Source of the DNA: Streptomyces cathayae
Lineage (GTDB): Bacteria; Actinomycetota; Actinomycetes; Streptomycetales; Streptomycetaceae
Direction: 5' to 3'
Assembly (NCBI RefSeq): GCF_029760955.1
Contig: NZ_CP121682.1
Coordinates: forward strand, 4,836,001-4,900,000
Length of the DNA: 64,000 nucleotides
The notes below the pieces were generated by a model that did not search any database, was not told the DNA's origin, and saw nothing but the letters and a program-made list of their open reading frames with translations. Made by a program: the position numbers and the translations under genes. This document shows positions 60,593 through 64,000 of the stretch, one piece after another (position 1 is the first letter of the stretch; each line of letters starts with the position of its first letter).

Positions 60593-61186
60593 CTACTGCA
60601 CGACGGGCTTCCCCGAGAGCTCCACGCCCGCTCCGCGCAGCTCCTCGAGCGCCCGCTCGGTGGTCTGTGCGGCCACCCCGGCGGTGAGGTCGAGCAGGAC
60701 CTGGGCGCGGAAGCCCTCGCGGGTGGCGTCCAGCGCGGTGGCGCGCACGCAGTGGTCGGTGGCGATGCCCACCACGTCCACCTCGTCGATCTGCCGCTCC
60801 CGCAGCCAGTCGGCCAGCGTCACACCGTTCTCGTCGGTCCCCTCGAAGCCGCTGTACGCCGCCGAGTACGCCCCCTTGTCGAAGACGGCGTCGACCGCGC
60901 CGGAGCTGACCGCGGGGGCGAAGTTCGGGTGGAAGCCGGCGCCCTCCGTCCCGGCGACGCAGTGCGCGGGCCAGGAGCTGACGTAGTCGGGGTTGTCGGC
61001 GAAGTGGCCGCCGGGGGCGATGTGGTGGTCGCGGGTGGCCACCACGTGCCGGTAGCCGGCCGGGGCCGGGGTCTGAGCGATCAGCTCGGTGATGGCGGCG
61101 GCCACGTCGGCACCACCGGTGACGGCGAGGCTGCCCCCCTCGCAGAAGTCGTTCTGCACGTCAACGACGATCAAGGCGCGGCGCAT
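60593..61186 (-). CDS. pncA: nicotinamidase
   Basis: 197 aa. It converts nicotinamide to nicotinate in the NAD salvage pathway. The catalytic triad is visible as Asp9 (VDVQNDF), Lys104 (FDKGAYSAAY) and Cys146 (TDHCVRATA); metal-binding Asp/His lie in TRDHHIAPGGHFA. It is followed upstream (same strand, 251 bp) by pncB, the next enzyme, so the two are probably coregulated. The gap between them has short GATCGA repeats. Confidence 0.93.
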   Translation of the reverse strand: MRRALIVVDVQNDFCEGGSLAVTGGADVAAAITELIAQTPAPAGYRHVVATRDHHIAPGGHFADNPDYVSSWPAHCVAGTEGAGFHPNFAPAVSSGAVDAVFDKGAYSAAYSGFEGTDENGVTLADWLRERQIDEVDVVGIATDHCVRATALDATREGFRAQVLLDLTAGVAAQTTERALEELRGAGVELSGKPVVQ

Positions 61187-61437
61187 GGTCGGAGTCCTTC
61201 GGCTGTGGGGTCGGGTGGGGAGCGGACCCGGCCGGTGAGGCTCCGGGCCCGTGGAGTGCGGATCGGTACGGATCGTGCACGAAATCGAACGAGAAATCGA
61301 ACGGAGGGTCGGGTGCGGGATCGAGTGCGGGATCGAACGTGGAGCGGTGCGGACAGGTGTGCGGCACGACGGGCCGGGGTCCCGGCCGGGGAGCCGTGCG
61401 CGCGGCGGGTGCGGGGCGTGCAGCGGGACACGCAGTT

Positions 61438-62790
61438 CTAGCTACCCGAGCCCTCGCACGCGTACTCCGTCGGAATGACGGGTTCTCCCCGGGAGAGCTG
61501 GGTCGCGGAGAGCGGCAGCTCGGCGCGGGCCGCCCGGTGCCGCTCGCGGAGCACGTCCAGCGGCTCGCGCGCGGTCGCGGTCACCTCGCCGCCCTTGACC
61601 AGTTCCACCAGCAGCTGCCGGTCGGCCAGCGCGTCGGGCACCTGCCCGGTGCCGACCACCTCGGCCTCGGCGACACCGTCCCCGTCCAGCCGCCGCGCGG
61701 CCCACTTGCGGCCGCCGACGGAGGTCTTGCCACCGGTGGACCTCTTCGCCACCGGCACCAGCGGTGCCTTCGGGTCGGTGGACTCGGCGCGGGCGACCAG
61801 CTTGTAGACCATGGAGGCCGTCGGGTGCCCGGAGCCGGTCACCAGCTGGGTGCCGACGCCGTACGCGTCCACCGGCGCGGCGGCCAGGGAGGCGATGGCG
61901 TACTCGTCCAGGTCGGAGGTCACCAGGATCCTCGTCCCGGTGGCGCCCAGCTCGTCCAGCTGCTGCCGCACCCGGTGCGCCACCAGCAGCAGGTCACCGG
62001 AGTCGATCCGTACGGCGCCCAGCTCCGGCCCGGCGACCTCGACGGCCGCGCGGACCGCCTCGGCCACGTCGTAGGTGTCCACCAGCAGTGTCGTACCGCC
62101 GCCGAGGGAGTCGACCTGCGCCCGGAAGGCGTCCCGCTCGCTGTCGTGCACCAGGGTGAAGGCGTGCGCGGAGGTGCCCACGGTCGGGATGTTGTAGCGG
62201 AAGCCGGCCGCCAGGTCCGAGGTGGAGGTGAAGCCGCCGAGGTACGCGGCCCGGGCGGCGGCCACCGCGGCCAGCTCGTGGGTGCGCCGGGCGCCCATCT
62301 CGATCAGCGGCCGGTCCCCGGCGGCGGAGGACATCCGGGAGGCCGCCGCGGCGATCGCCGAGTCGTGGTTGAGGATCGACAGGATCACGGTCTCCAGCAG
62401 CACGCACTCCGCGAAACTGCCTTCCACCCGCATGATCGGCGAGCCCGGGAAGTACACCTCACCCTCCGGGTAGCCCCAGATGTCGCCGGAGAAGCGGTAG
62501 TCGGCCAGCCAGTCGAGGGTCCGCCCGTCGACGACGTTCTTCTCGCGCAGGAAGTCGAGGACGGCCCCGTCGAAACGGAAGTTCTCCACCGCGTCCAGGA
62601 CCCGCCCGGTGCCGGCCACCACGCCGTAGCGGCGGCCGTCCGGCAGGCGCCGGGTGAAGACCTCGAACACGCTGCGCCGGTCGGCGGTGCCACCGTTCAG
62701 GGCGGCCTGCAGCATCGTCAGCTCATAGTGGTCGGTGAAGAGCGCCGTGGACGGAACAGCCACCGGCAACCCAAGGTCCGCTGTGTTCAT
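61438..62790 (-). CDS. pncB: nicotinate phosphoribosyltransferase
   Basis: 450 aa. It makes nicotinate mononucleotide from nicotinate and PRPP, the step after PncA. Signatures TDHYELTMLQAALN, FEVFTRRLPDGRRYGV, GARRTHELAAVAAARAAYLG and IDSGDL are present. TAGCAT on the minus strand ends 7 nt before the ATG, with no ribosome binding site, suggesting a leaderless transcript. A 15-bp palindrome overlaps the presumed -35. Confidence 0.93.
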   Translation of the reverse strand: MNTADLGLPVAVPSTALFTDHYELTMLQAALNGGTADRRSVFEVFTRRLPDGRRYGVVAGTGRVLDAVENFRFDGAVLDFLREKNVVDGRTLDWLADYRFSGDIWGYPEGEVYFPGSPIMRVEGSFAECVLLETVILSILNHDSAIAAAASRMSSAAGDRPLIEMGARRTHELAAVAAARAAYLGGFTSTSDLAAGFRYNIPTVGTSAHAFTLVHDSERDAFRAQVDSLGGGTTLLVDTYDVAEAVRAAVEVAGPELGAVRIDSGDLLLVAHRVRQQLDELGATGTRILVTSDLDEYAIASLAAAPVDAYGVGTQLVTGSGHPTASMVYKLVARAESTDPKAPLVPVAKRSTGGKTSVGGRKWAARRLDGDGVAEAEVVGTGQVPDALADRQLLVELVKGGEVTATAREPLDVLRERHRAARAELPLSATQLSRGEPVIPTEYACEGSGS

Positions 62791-62811
62791 ACGACGAATG
62801 CTACCCCCATT

Positions 62812-62826
62812 TCGTCACTCTGACGA
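62812..62826. promoter_or_regulatory. 15-bp palindrome over the pncB promoter
   Basis: TCGTCA-CTC-TGACGA, perfect arms, 22-36 bp before the pncB start and where its -35 should be. A candidate operator for NAD-salvage control. Confidence 0.5.
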
Positions 62827-62954
62827 TTTCTATCCCGTCACGGACCGGCCGGGGCCGGTCGCGGGTGCGGTCCCGCAGGTGATTCCGGGTGAAACCCGGA
62901 CGTATGACGGCCCGTGCGGGCCGGTTTGTGCTCTTGACGCCTTCCGGTGGCAGC

Positions 62955-63272
62955 ATGGGCACTGTGACGTCACCCGCACCCCTGGAGATCGAACGCACCG
63001 AGTCGGCGGAAGAGGCCTTCGCCGTACCCGAGCCCGACGTCCCCTGGATCACCATCGTCCACAACGACCCGGTCAACCTCATGAGCTATGTGACGTACGT
63101 CTTCCAGACGTACTTCGGCTACTCCAAGGACAAGGCCACCAAGCTCATGCTCGACGTCCACCACAAGGGTCGGGCGGTCGTCTCCAGCGGCACGCGCGAG
63201 GAAATGGAACGCGACGTCCAGGCCATGCACGGCTACGGCCTGTGGGCCACCCTCCAGCAGGACCGGAAGTGA
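62955..63272 (+). CDS. clpS: ClpS, adaptor of the Clp protease
   Basis: 105 aa. The core [20 protein letters not shown] and [20 protein letters not shown] holds the N-degron pocket and the ClpA/ClpC contact face. It delivers proteins with destabilising N-termini to ClpC-ClpP. ATG 62955 and GTG 62964 are both possible, and no strong ribosome binding site is seen. It is followed 56 bp later by a DUF2017 gene, a neighbour seen in other actinobacteria. Confidence 0.93.
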   Translation: MGTVTSPAPLEIERTESAEEAFAVPEPDVPWITIVHNDPVNLMSYVTYVFQTYFGYSKDKATKLMLDVHHKGRAVVSSGTREEMERDVQAMHGYGLWATLQQDRK

Positions 63273-63328
63273 CCACGCCGGACCCGACCCACCCCCGCCC
63301 GCGTGACCGGAAGTAGCGAATCGCCTCC

Positions 63329-63931
63329 ATGTCAGGACAATTCGAACCGCTCCCCGACGGCGGCGCGGCCGTCGCCCTCGACGACGTCGAGATCTCCATC
63401 ATCCGCTCCCTGGCCGTGCAGCTCATGGAGCTCCTCGGCCCCGGCCCGGCCGAGGACGCCCCCGACGACCCGCTCGCCGGACTCTTCACCGAGGGCCCGA
63501 GCGAGCCGCCCACCGACCCGGTGCTGCGCCGGCTCTTCCCGGACGCCTACGGCGACCCCGAGGAGCCCGACTCCCTCAAGGACACCGAGGAACAGCGGGC
63601 GCACTCCGCGGAGTTCCGCCGCTTCACCGAGAACGACCTGCGGGCCGGCAAACGCGACAACGCCCTCGCGGTGATCCGCTCCCTGGACGCCCTCACCGCG
63701 GCCGGTGAGGGCGGGGCGGTGCTGAAGCTCTCGGCCGGGGAGTCCCGGCAGTGGCTCGGCGCGCTGAACGACCTGCGCCTGGCGATCGGCTCCCGGCTGG
63801 AGATCGACGACGAGGGCGACACCGACCTCCTTTTCCGCCTCCCGGACGAGGACCCGCGCAAGCCCATGGTGATGGCGTACCTGTGGCTCGGCGGCCTCCA
63901 GGAGACCCTCGTCGAGACCCTCATGCCGTAG
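63329..63931 (+). CDS. DUF2017 family protein
   Basis: 200 aa. DVEISIIRSLAVQLMELLG at the start and RQWLGALNDLRLAIGSRLEI then AYLWLGGLQETLVETLM at the end match DUF2017, an actinobacterial family commonly encoded after clpS. Mostly helical, no membrane segment; the function is unknown. Probably cotranscribed with clpS. The last 69 bases of the window hold nothing recognisable. Confidence 0.85.
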   Translation: MSGQFEPLPDGGAAVALDDVEISIIRSLAVQLMELLGPGPAEDAPDDPLAGLFTEGPSEPPTDPVLRRLFPDAYGDPEEPDSLKDTEEQRAHSAEFRRFTENDLRAGKRDNALAVIRSLDALTAAGEGGAVLKLSAGESRQWLGALNDLRLAIGSRLEIDDEGDTDLLFRLPDEDPRKPMVMAYLWLGGLQETLVETLMP

Positions 63932-64000
63932 GCGCGCCACGCCCGCCGCCGCCCGCCGCAGGGCCGAGTCGCCGCCCGTCGCGGTGCGGCGCCACGCTTT

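Noticed and set aside
61161..61367. 68-codon minus-strand frame between pncA and pncB
   Set aside because: Simple Asp/Pro/Phe repeats from short DNA repeats, overlaps the pncA start, and no ribosome binding site.

Overview
The window is chromosomal DNA of a Streptomyces (or very close relative). The sequence is very GC-rich, with almost every third codon position G or C. It holds hallmark Streptomyces genes: a sigU/rsuA pair, a WhiJ-type Xre/DUF397/ATPase trio, a HelD-type RNA polymerase helicase, tandem RDD proteins, a DasR-like operator and a single in-frame TTA codon. From memory, the gene order sigU-rsuA-helicase-malic enzyme-hup-murA-YqgE matches the S. coelicolor SCO295x-294x region in reverse; I could not check this by search.

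Layout. 1-9.7 kb is a cell-envelope block: the tail of a Pro/Ala-rich protein (possible matA), a MatB-like deacetylase/glycosyltransferase, a membrane acyltransferase, a small F420-type oxidoreductase, a class A penicillin-binding protein with a degenerate transpeptidase domain, a secreted deacetylase and a secreted amidase-fold protein. 10-11.9 kb is a WhiJ-like regulatory cassette with a strong inverted-repeat operator. 12-14.7 kb is narK-nnaR (nitrate). 14.8-19.6 kb holds a CGNR regulator, sigU-rsuA and a HelD-family gene. Next come a highly structured non-coding RNA with its own terminator (19.6-19.8 kb), malic enzyme, hup, and murA, whose 3' end has been duplicated. 24-30 kb carries YqgE, a DUF3039 protein and a sugar ABC transporter plus GH20 hexosaminidase operon with a DasR-like site and a TTA codon. 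30.4-35.4 kb is a three-gene molybdenum hydroxylase operon with an odd iron-sulfur subunit and a large subunit lacking the usual catalytic glutamate.

35.8-41.7 kb is accessory: a tandem SUKH-type protein, a MerR-regulated membrane protein, a GntR/two-small-ORF cassette beside tRNA-Cys, an MFS exporter and an RHH-Doc toxin-antitoxin pair. 41.7-45.3 kb has an SF2 helicase, a short IclR regulator and a secreted S16 protease. 45.3-49.2 kb is a four-gene osmoprotectant (glycine betaine/choline type) ABC operon. 49.2-51 kb is a divergent Lrp regulator and 4-hydroxyphenylpyruvate dioxygenase. 51-64 kb holds a TPR protein with a long charged tail, an FAD-linked oxidase, two RDD proteins, a secreted M6 metalloprotease, pncA and pncB (NAD salvage), clpS and a DUF2017 gene.

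Most operons are tightly packed with 4-bp ATGA/GTGA overlaps and end in GC-rich hairpins. I see no CRISPR array, no intact insertion sequence and no antibiotic gene cluster. The best candidates for something undescribed are the structured RNA at about 19628-19766, the hairpin covering the helD ribosome binding site, the two apparently inactive enzyme domains, and the repeat-derived changes in coding regions.
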